Below, piece by piece: positions 1 to 11,899 of a stretch of 64,000 nt of DNA (its first letter is position 1; every line of letters starts with the position of its first letter). A model generated the notes under the pieces. The model had not been told where the DNA came from. It searched no databases and saw only the letters and a list, made by a program, of their open reading frames with translations. Source of the stretch: Dipetalonema caudispina (lineage: Eukaryota > Nematoda > Chromadorea > Rhabditida > Onchocercidae); NCBI GenBank assembly GCA_013365325.1, contig JABVXV010000278.1, positions 20,166 through 84,165 on the forward strand, in the 5' to 3' direction. A program made the translations under genes and the position numbers.

Positions 1-11
1 ATGCAACATAC

Positions 12-3000
12 CGGAGCATTGCTTTTTCAACTCCTCCAATTGCAACTTCGCTTTTTCCACTTCGTCCATCAATATCTTAGTTGTACCCTCATTCTCGCTC
101 TTTAAAATTCGAATTTTGAAATACTATTATTGAATTTATGGAAATAATTACAGCTTTGAACATTAAAATATACGAACTAACCTCTTTGGTAACAGTTCTT
201 TTTTCCAACTCAGCAATTTTTTCTGCCATTTCAGCATTCAAAATGGTTTCCTCATCATAACGAAATGTTAAATCTTCAAGAGCCTGTAAATGCATATCTA
301 ATTTACACTTCAGATGGAAAGATTTGCATTTATAGATAAGTTAAATCCATTACTCCTGATAACCAAACGTTTCGATGTATTTCGGATTAAAGCTGAAGAA
401 TTATGATAAGACGAATTATGGCATTGTAGCTTTACAAATTTGAGCAGTTAAATGGAGATATCACAAAATGAGTTCCAAAGTATTAAGAACTAATGAATAA
501 TGAGTATATGAGTGCCGAAGGATGCCAAAATTCCTCTCTGTTAAACTAAAATAATTGTATAAACAAACTCTTACGTCTTTCTTTTCCTTCAGTTGAACAG
601 TAAGGTCGTTAATGGTGCCATCTGCTACTTTAAATTTAGCTTCAGTTTTTTCCAACATAACTTTCAATGCTTCAAGTTGTTGATTTACTAAAGTTTTAGC
701 ACTTTCGAGTTGTGTTGCTTTTGCTTCTGCTAATTCGCAACGATTTGACAAAGCAGCCATTTCATTTCGTTCAAGATCACGTTCTCTGATCATTTGTTCC
801 AAATGTGTTTCCTTCTCTTTTAATGACTCCTATAAATTGATACTGATGCCCACCAAGAATTTTGATTTCTTTCATTTCTGAGAATTCAATGTTAATAAAT
901 TATCCGCCATAGAAGAATGATCCAGGAGGTTTAAAACAAAAAAAAAAAGCAAAAAAAAAAACTATAAAGGAACTGTTATCCGACATCCGGCGGTAAAGGA
1001 GATTAATACGAAAGCCGACGAACTCAAGTGGCTATCTCATTAACTAACCTGAATTGTTTTGAATAGATCTTCTTGTCCTCTAGCTGACGAAATAATAAGT
1101 GGTCTCTATAATTTTCAAAATAATTTCCAAATATTGCAAGGCGAGAAAGCTTATACACTTTGTATATATATATGTATATATAATGTCGAAAACTTTTAAA
1201 ATTAATTCTATAATGTCGAAAATTTTTAAAATTAATTCAAGTTCACATAACAAACGCAATAGAAAATTACAAAACTGCATTAGCGTATCGCCAACACGCA
1301 TGAATAAACAAAATTTCAGTTATTTTTTCAAAAAGCCTGTGCAAACAAACTTGCCATAGCTTAACGTGCTAACTGCGTTTTCGATACAGAATTTCAGACA
1401 AATGACAAAATCAGAAAAGCATTCATACCTGGACGGATCGTGGTGTAGCGAAGTTGTATTTAGAAATTCGTGACGATGCAACCGATGATGCGCCAATCGA
1501 TGATAATGACTCGTGGCTACCCGAACGCTGCCGTAATGCTGATGTTTTGGTATGTCGAATCTATAAAACCAATTTTGCAGGTATTATACTTACGATAATA
1601 AACATATTAAATCTAAAAATTTTCTAAGGATTTTTTCGCCTAACACAAAGACCTTACATAGATATTAAGTATTTCTTGAAATGTTTCAATAATCAAGTTT
1701 GAACTACTTTTGATATAAGTAAATATTAGGCTGTCACCAACTGGCAGAAAAGTACCTAATCGAAATATGGCACCTGATTACTTATAACGTCCTTGAAAAA
1801 AAAGGGAAGGTCAAGTATATAACGTATGTGTTTGAAGGAAGACGACTGGAGCATAAACTTATTGGGACAACATAAACACAGTAAATTAATAAATCTAAAG
1901 AGTTGTCAACTTTGTATACATATATATATATATATAAAGATAGATGTGCAAAAAATTTCGAGAAGCTAGAAACATAGGCTACGACTATTAAAATATACCT
2001 TGAATTTAGCAGAAGTTTGGTCGGGTGCACGAATAACTTTTGATGCGGCAGCAAATAAACCATATGGTGCTTTGCATGTAAAATATCGCTTACCCTAAAT
2101 TCAACAAGTTTTTCGAAGTGGAATATATATATAATTTTTTTTTAATATTTAAAGTTAAGGGTCAAAGGTAACTTGCTGTTACTCTTCCTTTGATTTTATG
2201 TACTTTTCGTTCCTTCCTGTTTGCAAGCGTTTCGAAAGGTTAAGAATTCATATCAACAACAAATTATAACAGTTATATTCGGACCCATATATATATGTAT
2301 TCAGCAGCGAATAAATTTAAATCACCTGGACGCTACCATCGTTCTTTCCTACTGGCTGATCCAATTCAATACCAGCCCAAATGCCATCTTTGAAATCAGT
2401 TTTTCCAAGAAATCGCAATCTTCCATATTTACCACCCGATACAATAACTCGATCACCGATCTCCAACCTGAATAACAACGATGAGTTTTCTAATAAAAAT
2501 TTATTTCTCGGGATATTTTACAACTTGAAGTAAAAGTAGCATTATATAACTTACTAGAATTCCAGTCCCATATCTACTCCAATGTTTTGTACCTACTTCT
2601 TGTTTGTAGTATAAAATCGACATCATATAATGCTAAACATTAACGCCGGATTCCTTACCCAAACCTTTTTTTTTCTCTCGAAATCGATTGACAACACCAA
2701 AGCATCCATTCACTTTGATTAGGGAGGCAATCGATTAATATTATGACTTTTAAAGTTTAGGAAAAATGAAGAAACATAGCATAAAATGCAAACCCATATT
2801 CTTTGCAAAATGGATTTTGCGACGTTTCAGTTGACAAACTCGGTGACTGTACGTGTTCCAACTTACTAGCTTTACAAAATAATCCATGATTTGGTTCACA
2901 CTGAAAAGTTTTGTGCACTACTTCTGAGGAATCTATCTGTCTGCTAAATGCTAATGTTCATTCCTTTTTTTTGGTTGAATATGATTAGTGAGTTTTTTCT

Positions 3001-3969
3001 TTTTCTTTTTTATTGGTGAACACATTTAAAATCGAAAAAAAAAAAACTTTTCGAAAAAATCTTAGCATTTACCGAGAAATACCGATGCCCATCAACAGAG
3101 CCATCATTTTTTCCAAGTGGTTGATCGAGAACAATACCTATCCATTCACCTGGTGCAAATCTTGCCGGTCCGATATATACAATATTCCCCAACCTTCCAC
3201 CAATCTGACAGCGATCACCGATTTCCCAATCACCGACATGACTGATCGCCGATATTATCGATTCTTTGCCTCAAAGAAAAACGGGAAATTTTAGAACGAA
3301 CCGAAAAAAATAAACTAATTTTCTCCCATTCAAATCTAATTTCTACCGTTACTAAGAGCAATATCGTTTTGTTTACTTGCGCAAACATTCCATGTTTTAC
3401 TACTGTGATATTAAAACTAAATTATAATCAAGGAGTAAATGAAGCAAATCCATTCATCCATTCTGCTATATGGATATTACTAATAAGTATTGCTAATTAG
3501 TAGGTCTATCAATTTAATGTAAGTCACTACGTTTAATCATCTCCTAAATCTATGCTTTTTATTACTTCAATTTTTATTGCATTTATATTCATGCTTTTCT
3601 TACTTCCTATTACTGCACTGTATTTATTACTCTGATAACAATCTAATCGTTGTATTTAATATATCAACAGTCTAATAGGGTTAAAATGAATGTCATTTAA
3701 ACCATCTTAATTTCTTTTCATAATCCTTCTTCTTCAACTTGACATAAATAAGTGCCTATATCTACAAACTTCGTTTAAATCATTTCAAATTCCTAATATC
3801 ATAAATCTATGCTTTGAATATGCAAATGATTTAATGACAATGCTACTAAAAAGAAATGTCAAATAAAACTGTTGTATTAGAACTACTGGATAGAAATCAA
3901 ATTAATTTGTGAAAAACAAAACAAACTAGTAGAACGAATCAATCCTCCGACCGCTTTTGATTCTGCCAT
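12..3969 (-). CDS. CLIP-170-type CAP-Gly microtubule plus-end protein, 5' part (3' end outside window)
   Basis: Ten phase-consistent exons: 3969-3927, 3269-3073, 2900-2794, 2467-2326, 2094-1999, 1560-1429, 1105-1049, 829-575, 283-182 and 99-12, the last ending in phase 1 at a GTATG donor, so the gene runs off the left edge. About 406 residues are visible. CAP-Gly 1 covers about residues 28-95 and CAP-Gly 2 about 117-195, each with a perfect GKNDG motif (67-71 and 156-160) that in this family binds the C-terminal EEY/F of tubulin and EB proteins. A Ser-rich linker with RSGSHESL follows, then a long charged coiled coil from about residue 250. Two CAP-Gly domains, a Ser-rich linker and a coiled coil is the CLIP-170/CLIP-190 layout; dynactin p150 has only one CAP-Gly. 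The ATG lies 71 bases inside an exon whose acceptor (4043-4041) is a likely spliced-leader site. The least certain junction is the weak GTTTGC donor at 2793. Confidence 0.9.
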
Positions 3970-5103
3970 TATCTCTGTTAGAGATTGGTTTTTGGCGGCT
4001 AATGATATCGTTTACCACCAGAAAAGATTTCCTTAGGTAGCTGAAAAGAAAATATAACTTTGAGATTTACTCATAATTTCAAAAAGAAAACTTTTTATAA
4101 AAATTTTTCAACTTTTTTTTTTTGGATTAAGAATAGTTGAAGATAAAGAAAGCATGGAAAATAATGAGAACAAAAGAATAAAAGAGCATATCAGTGACAA
4201 TTTTCTATGAAAATTGTCACTGATATGAAATTGTGATACATTAGACTATAACGTACGTGATGTAGACGATAACGTACGAGACGTAACTATGATATGATTT
4301 TCATGTAATTCAAACTATGACACTTTCGATATTTATATTTCAATGGAAGTGTAGTAGTTACGTGAAATATGACGCATATGTATATGTATATGTTTGTGTG
4401 AAATGGGAAATATTAAATTAAATTGTTGTTCATTTCTTGTTTACAGAAAATTTTTACTATTTACTGCTTACATCTTATAATTATTATCGTTTTATCTTCA
4501 TTATAACAGATATTTATCCCCCATAAAAGCATGCTAATTAAAAAAGAAAATAAAATCGAGCATCCATAATTTCATATAGACTAGCGTTAAATGTAGTTGC
4601 AGCAAAGTTACTGCAATAAGAGATTACGGATTTTTCCGGATTTCGCATACGGAAATTTTTCTTCTTCGCTTTAACGGTTACTGCTTTACCGAATATAACC
4701 GATTATATTTGTTTACCATTATCTATTCGTATGATTGACGATTTTCTTTGCAAGTTTTTCATTTTAATTAAATAACAAATACCTAAATGACTATGTGTAG
4801 AAAATGTTTGAATATGAGTTTTAAAATTGTTGTTGCCTAAAACTTCAATTAATTTTTGGCCATTAATTGATGAAATTTGAAATCTATAAATCTAACTTTT
4901 TTTTTTCAGGCATTTGTTAACCAGTATGACTAGTTGTCATTGCTACAAAATGATAAACGTTTTATTGCTAAAAGTACCACTTGTAGCTTGGGATCGTACC
5001 GATTATGAATTATTGTTTCGAAATATATGTCGTAAAATCACTTTCCACCATTTATCCATTGGCTAATCTGATGAATTGATGACAAAATTTCGGAAAATTT
5101 AGG
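3970..5103. other. Divergent intergenic region between the CLIP and BCS1 genes
   Basis: No coding exon found. It holds the likely trans-splice acceptor of the CLIP gene (CAG at 4043-4041, minus strand) and that of BCS1 (polypyrimidine run ending TTTTTTCAG at 4909, plus strand), so promoters for both genes should lie between about 4050 and 4900. A perfect 19-bp inverted repeat lies at 4187-4227, followed by two copies of ATAACGTACG near 4248 and 4270. Confidence 0.6.
4187..4227. repeat. Perfect 19-bp inverted repeat with a 3-base loop
   Basis: The arm at 4187-4205 (CATATCAGTGACAATTTTC) is the exact reverse complement of 4209-4227, with TAT between. It sits midway between two divergent genes. 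It could be a cruciform or regulatory element, or a local inverted duplication. No function can be read from the sequence. Confidence 0.85.
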
Positions 5104-8100
5104 ATGAAAGAACCATTGGATAGTGAATTATTCGCCGAATCATTGCAACCAACTCGTTTTAGCAAAGTAAGTTTTTTATTTTTGCTAACACTGCTGGTAT
5201 TATTTAGTCATTTAGTGCATTATCATGTTATCCTGGCTAGGATTGAACTAGCAGGGACTTTTTTCCGCTCATGGACGTTCCGTCTTGTTGACTGGAACCA
5301 CTAGAACATCATTTTTAGAGTTTTCCGGTTATTTCCGTTCCTTTTAGAATTCTCTTACAGAACTGATCCTTTCTTTCATTTCAAGTGTTCAGATATACAG
5401 TTATCTGTCAGCAAATCCTTATTTTGGAGCTGGTGCCGGACTTGCAGGCCTTGGAGTGTGTTTGTCGATTGCTCGAAAATTAGTGGTCATATCGAATACA
5501 TTATTCAGAAGACGGTTCTTGATATCGTTGCAAATCAATAACGAGGATCCGTGAGTACTTCTCGTTTACCTTCAGTCAGTAACACAGAAGAGTTCTAGCT
5601 TGACAAAGCATTTGATTCCATTTTAACGACATCAGTAGTATCATGCTAAAGACGTGAGCATCAGTTCAAGTGATATTTCGAATGATTCATTCTTAGACAT
5701 GTCTTTTTTGATCTGTTTCATTGACTTTAAAATTTTCATATGAATGAAGTATAAGTTACCTAAAAATTAGTAGAATTTAGCGCATATCCATGGTTATTGG
5801 ATTACATTAATCGAAATAGCGCACGTCAAACACGACAAATCTCAGTGCATACCTTAATTAGCCAAGCAGAAAGTGGCCGAACTGTCACGAATTCCACATA
5901 TTTACCAGGACATGGAATGCATTATTTCACGTATAATTATCGATGGATACAGGTACTGTCATAGTTGAATATCAGTTTATAGCAAGAAATAAATAACATA
6001 TTTATTTCATTATTGGTTCATTTATATTGTTCAGGTAGAAAGACAACGAGAAAAGCAGATCATACAGAAAGGAAACTATCGCACACCTTTTGAAACGGTC
6101 ACACTAACAACTTTGGGTATGTTCCATTTTTATTTCTTAAATGATTATTCTTTTTTTTCCTTCTTGCTTTATTTGATATTCAGAGCTTCTAATTGCAGGT
6201 ACTGATGTACGTTTTCTAACAAATTTGCTCGATAAAGCCACCTCGGAAGCGTTGCAACATGTAAAGTTTTTATAACTTTATTTATTTGGTTTAGAAGTTG
6301 TTTTAGCTTAGCTCACATTTTGCTTTGTTTTTTCCGGTTTTTCAATTTTTCACTTCATCTTTTGCATCTTATCTCTCTAAAAAAAATCCAGTTGTAGATA
6401 GTAGGGATCTTTCTATAGGCGACTTTTTTGTTTCAAGAGAAATTACAACAAAACTTTTTCAATTTGATAAAACGCAGTCTTTTGTATCATACACACAAAA
6501 GACTGAATTTTGTCAAGTTGAAAGTAGTATGTGTAGTACTGCATACACAGATTTTTCAGGTTGAAACGGGTCTAGTTGTCTATCGAGCTGTGGGACCGGA
6601 ATGGCGTCGTTTCGGTACACCAATGCGGAAAAGACCCTTAACATCGGTTGTGTTAGACGGTGGTGTTGCAAATTCAATCGTGAACGATTTCAAGGAATTT
6701 TGTTCATCTTCCAAATGGTACTTCCATAATTGCAGTTCTTTACTTGTTCTTTTTATCCGCAATTTTTATGACGTTCAAGTTATCATGGTTTATTCGTTCT
6801 AAAGGTACACGGAACGTGGAATTCCATATCGTCGTGGCTATTTATTTTATGGACCTCCTGGATCTGGTAAAAGCAGTTTTATTGCTGCATTAGCTAGCTA
6901 TTTTGGTTATAGCGTATGTATATTATCACTGAGCGAACGAACCCTTGATGATGATCGCTTAAATCATCTTCTGAATACTCCGCCTCCTTATGTAAGTCGT
7001 GGTCACGATTAAGCGAAACTTACGTGCTTTTATAGAATAATTAATTTTTATGTTTACTGCATCTAGTGAACTGACTACAATAAACTAGAATTTTGAATAC
7101 AGAGTGTAGTAGTATTGGAAGATGTGGATGCTGCTTTTGTTTCCCGTGACGATCCAGTGCAGTCTTCAAAGGCATACGAAGGTTTGACCAGGTAGGTTAA
7201 GTTTATAGTAAATATACTATTATTGAAATTTATACAAAACACTAATTTCTAATAACTGAGTGAGGTTTCGCTTTTTTAAATATAATTTCCTTATGTGTAA
7301 TTTATTGTATGGTCGTGTTATAGGGTTAGCTTTAGTTCTTAAAAGTTGTAGCTGAAAAGGTTTGCCTGAATTTAGAGTTCAAGGAATAGTTGGGTGAAGT
7401 TGTGGAATTACACAACTAAGATTAGGAATTAAGTTTCTATTTTGGAATTCGCCATTTGAGGGTGACATTTTCGGGACTGTTGAATGCGATTGATGGCGTT
7501 GCTAGTGCAGATGAACGAATACTTTTCATGACAACTAATCATGTTCATCGCCTTGATCCAGCTCTAATACGTCCAGGTCGTGTCGATGTGAAACAATATT
7601 TTGGTTATTGCACCGAGGCTATGTTTTCTCAAGTATATTTTTTGGCTTCCGAAATACTTTTAGTACTGCTGAAATTGATTCCATACTTTTTTACATGGAA
7701 CCGCTCATCTCTAAACTAGGATACATCTAAAAGTCCCGAATTTTAGGACTTCCCTACTAAAATAAACAAAGGTCTCTTCAAGACAACAGATTAATCATGC
7801 TCTAATTTGTATAAGCGAATGAGTAACGCAACTTGCTTTCAAGTGCATAATCTGATTTGGTGTGTTTTAAACTGATCTGCTAAAAATCATAACTTTATTT
7901 ATATAATCGGCTAGGAGAAGATTAATATTAATCTACACCATAGTACTTGCTTGAGTGATTGAAAATTGCAAACACAACTTTTATAGATGTTCAAACATTT
8001 CTATGGTGATAATATCACCGAAGATATGGCTTCGAAATTTCGAAAAGCTGCAGTAGCACTGAATATGGAAATAAGTCCAGCTCAAGTGCAAGGATATTTA

Positions 8101-8465
8101 TTGTTACGCAAGAAAGATCCACAAGCTTCTATTGATGATATCGCAACGATCACGCATTGTAAATAAGAATAGGAAGTTTCAATAGATATTACGAAGGCAA
8201 CTTTGTGAAGTGGTATTATTTCACTACTAATAATTTGATTTTGTGCCAAAAGTATCTTCATAGGGTTGATCGTTCATTGGTTTTGTCTTTGTTAGCTGAA
8301 TTTTATCTGAAATGAATCATGTTATTGAACCGTTCATTATATTGTGGATTTTTGCACTTCTTTTCCGCATTTTAATCTTCACTTATCGAATGCAGTATTT
8401 TATTTAGTCCTATTCTTATTGTTGTTTCAGACAATGTGTTGTTAGCAAGTGAAGCGAAAGAATAA
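5104..8465 (+). CDS. bcs-1: BCS1, mitochondrial AAA chaperone for complex III assembly
   Basis: Eleven phase-consistent exons: 5104-5166, 5393-5550, 5781-5952, 6035-6116, 6199-6260, 6560-6717, 6805-6991, 7103-7191, 7461-7632, 7987-8158 and 8431-8465, giving 449 residues, normal for the family. BCS1 sits in the mitochondrial inner membrane and moves the folded Rieske iron-sulfur protein across to complete the bc1 complex. The NPYFGAG stretch and the following hydrophobic segment (about residues 28-50) are the N-terminal membrane anchor. The BCS1-specific middle domain follows. The AAA domain has P-loop GPPGSGKS at 248-255, Walker B LEDVD at 299-303, the [19 protein letters not shown] block (sensor and arginine finger region), and the late SPAQVQGY motif. 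The ATG chosen is the first in the transcript after the acceptor at 4909 that opens this frame. Exon 9 uses an unusual TTTGAG acceptor. The intron 5167-5392 carries a degenerate tRNA-like block. Confidence 0.95.
5224..5305 (-). other. Degenerate tRNA-like block in a BCS1 intron
   Basis: On the minus strand GCTAG TTCAATC CTAGC would form a 5-bp stem and 7-base loop like a tRNA T-arm, with a TAGTGGTT D-arm-like motif about 50 bases upstream. The expected 5' half of an acceptor stem matching CAGGATA is absent, so it is not a functional tRNA gene. It may be a tRNA-derived repeat copy. Confidence 0.3.
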
Positions 8466-9869
8466 CGAAGCAGACATGTTCGGATATAACAACGATGATT
8501 TTACACTAAGTATTTGAATTATTTCTGATGTTGAAAATTATGTATTAATCAAATATCAAGGAGAATTTTTGTAATGTCCCATTAGATATTCGAAAGCGCC
8601 TCTGAAATTAAAATTGCCTAATGATGTCAGAGCTTTGGTAATTAAAATAATGCATACTTTGAATAATTGTAGAAAGTGAGAAGTTACAGGAGAACTAGTT
8701 ACAGCAAATCAGGTGTATAAATAATTCTGAAAAAAAAAGAAAAGTTTGATCATCAGAAGTTAACAATTACCTCGGCCAATTTGATGTCGTTTTAATGGTA
8801 GTTCAATCACAAATGGAAGCATTTGATTGTTAACGGGTACTGATATCTGTAATTACATTAAATGCTGTTTGAAGATTTTAAATGCAGAAATATTGAATGT
8901 TTCAGTAAAAAACTTTCAGTCATATTTCAAAAAACATACCAAGCAGAAGATAACAATAAGCGATAACATTACTCTGAAAAATAAAATGCGGCGAGCAAGA
9001 TTTAAGAAAAAAAAACGTAATACAAAAATTGAAGACGACGAAGTCAACAACGCTTCAGTTCCGTATTTTATGAGTCAGAAATGTATAACAGATGAGAGGA
9101 AAAAATAGAGAAGATGGATTAACTCTGACAGAGTTATCATTCTATTAATTCTCAAAGAATTCCAGAAAGATCACAATCGATGTATAACATTCCTACTAGC
9201 TACTCCCACAAATGGAATATTTCCTCTACTGTGATTAATAAAAAACAATGTTGTTAAAGCTGGGACAAAAATTTGAATAATGACGACAACATGATCAATA
9301 TTTACCGCATTTTAGATGCTAGCGGGAATTATGAAATAAGTGAGATGGATACTGTTATTGTTTTTGGGAGGATGTGGGGTCAAGGGTCAAGTTACTAAAT
9401 GACTGTGTATTTTTTAGTAGGTATTGATCTGTGTTCATTGTTAATCTGTTTAGATTTGTTTTTTTTTTTTTTTTTTTTTGATATTCATAAGGTAAAATTG
9501 TGATTCGAAATTCTTCTGAGGTTAAAGTGTCGGTGGCAGGAAGAAGTGAAGTAGAAGGATAGGAGAACTAATTTATATATAAACTGAAAAGGTGCGTTCA
9601 ACCTATTGGTGATTTCTGATTCATTGCAAATGTATGGTCAAAAAAACAGGAAAAGTAACTGAAAAAAATGAAATAGATCGGTCGATAAATAATGCATAAT
9701 CTTAAACTTCACCCCTCTGTAGACAGGAGAAATTTGTTGTATTTTTCGAAATAAATTTAGGAAATTAGTTATTTTTAAGCATTTCAGCACGAAATTTAAA
9801 CACAGCAAATGCAAATATATTTAAATATTTTTGATAGCTTATGCTTTTTGTATGTTGTTTTAGTAAAGT
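8466..9869 (+). other. Intergenic, BCS1 to the geminin-like gene
   Basis: No exon chain found. Contents are AT-rich sequence, a run of about 20 T ending at 9479 and, at the right end, the acceptor TTGTTTTAG (AG at 9861-9862) that is probably the spliced-leader site for the next gene. A lysine-rich 93-codon frame at 8827-9108 has no recognisable domain and opens with TTG, so I do not call it. Confidence 0.5.
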
Positions 9870-10927
9870 ATGGATGGGCAATTGGGTGATGAAAACCTTT
9901 CATCAACAATATTGAAAAAGCAGTTGGAACAGATCAAGAAAAAGGTTAATTACCTAACGTATAAGAAATTAGTTTTTAACACCATTTCGATACTATCTTT
10001 TCTCGATGTAAATCATTTTCACTAGAATGCTTATCCGTGAAAAGGATAATGCTATTTTTATAATATGTTCTAGCTTGGAGTTTGTACTGTCTTACTTGTT
10101 TCAGCATTACTTATTGTCAGATTTAAGCTACAGATTTCTCTAAAATGTTGAAGGCAATAATTAACTGGACTATTCAATTTAATATGATTGTTTAATAAGC
10201 AATTGATTACAGTTAATACAAGGTTAATTTATGACAATGTAGCCGCCTTGTAGTCTCTCCTCGATACTGTTGAGAACTAAACAATTAGATTAGTACATAT
10301 TACTCTATAACTTGTTTCAGGAGGAAATCCGAGATGTGATCCATGAATCAATAGAGACAGAACTTTCAGTACCCTGTTCATTCGAAGTTTATGATTCGGA
10401 AAATGCCGATATGAAGTTTTGGCGTTTAACGGCTGGAAAATTTGCTAGTGAATTGGACAAGTTACGAGAAGACAATGTTAATGTAAGCAGAAAATAAAAT
10501 TTTATAAAATAGCCGAAACTTATTTGAACTTATTGGTAATTCGATGGGAATCATATCTTTTAGTAAATTATGATAGCTTCACATCCTTATTCAGGGCTAT
10601 TTTAATTAAATATTTTTATTTGATAAACTTAATATTCGAAAAATCTTGAACATTTGTGACTTTTGGAACAATTTCCTAGTGATCTTGATCTTCGTTAAAT
10701 TATATTACAAAACCAATCCCATATCAGTCTTCGATTATTATGACTATGTTATTATTGGCGTATATAGAGATTAATTTTTGGTAGCTTTTTAGCTAAAAAA
10801 TTTGATAAACAGCGGGAAAACCCGGCTGGATGAACTCAGAGATCTGAACGCCGAATTGCTGGAGAAAGCGCAGTATCTGGATAATGATACTAATGAGACT
10901 AAATCCATCTCCTCATCGTCATCTTAA
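9870..10927 (+). CDS. Short geminin-family coiled-coil protein (geminin-like paralogue)
   Basis: Three phase-0 exons (9870-9944, 10321-10482, 10793-10927) encode 123 residues. The ATG is 7 bases after a TTTTAG acceptor, typical of a trans-spliced message. Residues 57-108 fit the geminin coiled coil: an aromatic pair (FW at 58-59, matching YW in geminin), then LTAGKF, ELDKLREDN, an LKNLI segment and LDELRDLNAELLEKAQYL, in register with human geminin residues of about 95-160. Geminin dimerises through this helix and binds Cdt1 to block origin relicensing; Idas and multicilin share the fold. The protein lacks a geminin-like N-terminal destruction box and ends in a Ser-rich tail. It lies about 970 bases upstream of a second geminin-family gene on the same strand. 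It may be a truncated geminin, a partner of its neighbour, or an Idas-like regulator. Family assignment is good; role is inferred. Confidence 0.75.
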
Positions 10928-11899
10928 ATTTATCTAATTTTTAAAATATCCAATCTCATGAGTTATATCGTTACGCTGCTATATCTTCTTTGATGCTTAC
11001 TTCGTTGTCTTGAAAAGAAAATTATATATTCTTCAAACTGCAATGTAATATTTATATTATCTGATGCTATTGAGGAAATATCACCTCAGGCGTAAATGAT
11101 GAGTTGATTAATGGGAAATGACAGAATTAAAGTGCAGAATGTATTATTTCCCATTGGGATCATCACATATTTAAAATGTCACAACTTGGCGATGATATTC
11201 TAACAATGATAAGGTGCTATAGATCATTTTGCATTGTATAGTTACTTTGTTACTGATTTGAGTCAGTGTTTTCTTATTTTATCAGGCTATTTGTCGATAG
11301 AGAATTGGAAGGAGTCGTTTTAAATGGTTTATAAAATCTTCAATGTTTCCTCAGTACTTTCTACAACTGTATGTACTGTTTGCTTTATAAAGTTTGATAA
11401 AGTTTCAAATCAATTTTTTGACAAAGCTCGGAATCAATTTTTCCTTTTGTTTATACCTTTTTTTAGAGATTTTATATTCTTTCGTTGGATTTCTTACATA
11501 TACCTTAGTCCTTATCCATTACTTTTATTTTCAGTTTCGAGGAGTGTTTTATATTCAAATTTACTTGCTAAAAATAGTATTTTCTGTGTTAATAAGTGGA
11601 ATTAGAAAATCACCTAATTTCGTTTCCCAAATCTATCAGTGGGATTGCCGTTTGTGTTTTAGAATATATCAACGTTATTAAAATTTTCACACATTTTTCA
11701 GGATTTACTGCGTAAAACACCGTGCTCTTCTTCGATACTATTTGATCGCATGCGTGAAATTTTTTTTAGACCCTAAAAGCTTCATGATAATATCGATGAA
11801 GTACTGAGATCTTATATAGTTTAAATATTTCTTCTATTTATCTTTTTCCCATTTTCAGCTGCTCACTTTGTAAAAATTCAGAGTAGGCCGTTTGAAAAT
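10928..11899 (+). other. Spacer between the two geminin-family genes
   Basis: AT-rich; no coding exon with usable splice sites. Overlapping hydrophobic frames around 11324-11681 look random. The polypyrimidine tract CCCATTTTCAG ending at 11858 is the likely trans-splice acceptor of the downstream geminin gene, leaving a 41-base 5' leader before its ATG. Confidence 0.55.

Noticed and set aside
1..3969. Dynactin p150 (DNC-1) as the identity of the CAP-Gly gene
   Set aside because: Two CAP-Gly domains before the Ser-rich linker and coiled coil fit CLIP-170; p150 has a single CAP-Gly.
8827..9108. 93-codon lysine-rich plus-strand frame between BCS1 and the geminin-like gene
   Set aside because: Opens with TTG, has no splice context, no domain and composition typical of AT-rich noise.
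11324..11681. Two overlapping hydrophobic frames in the geminin spacer
   Set aside because: Phe/Ile/Tyr-rich translation of T-rich DNA, no conserved motif, and they overlap each other.
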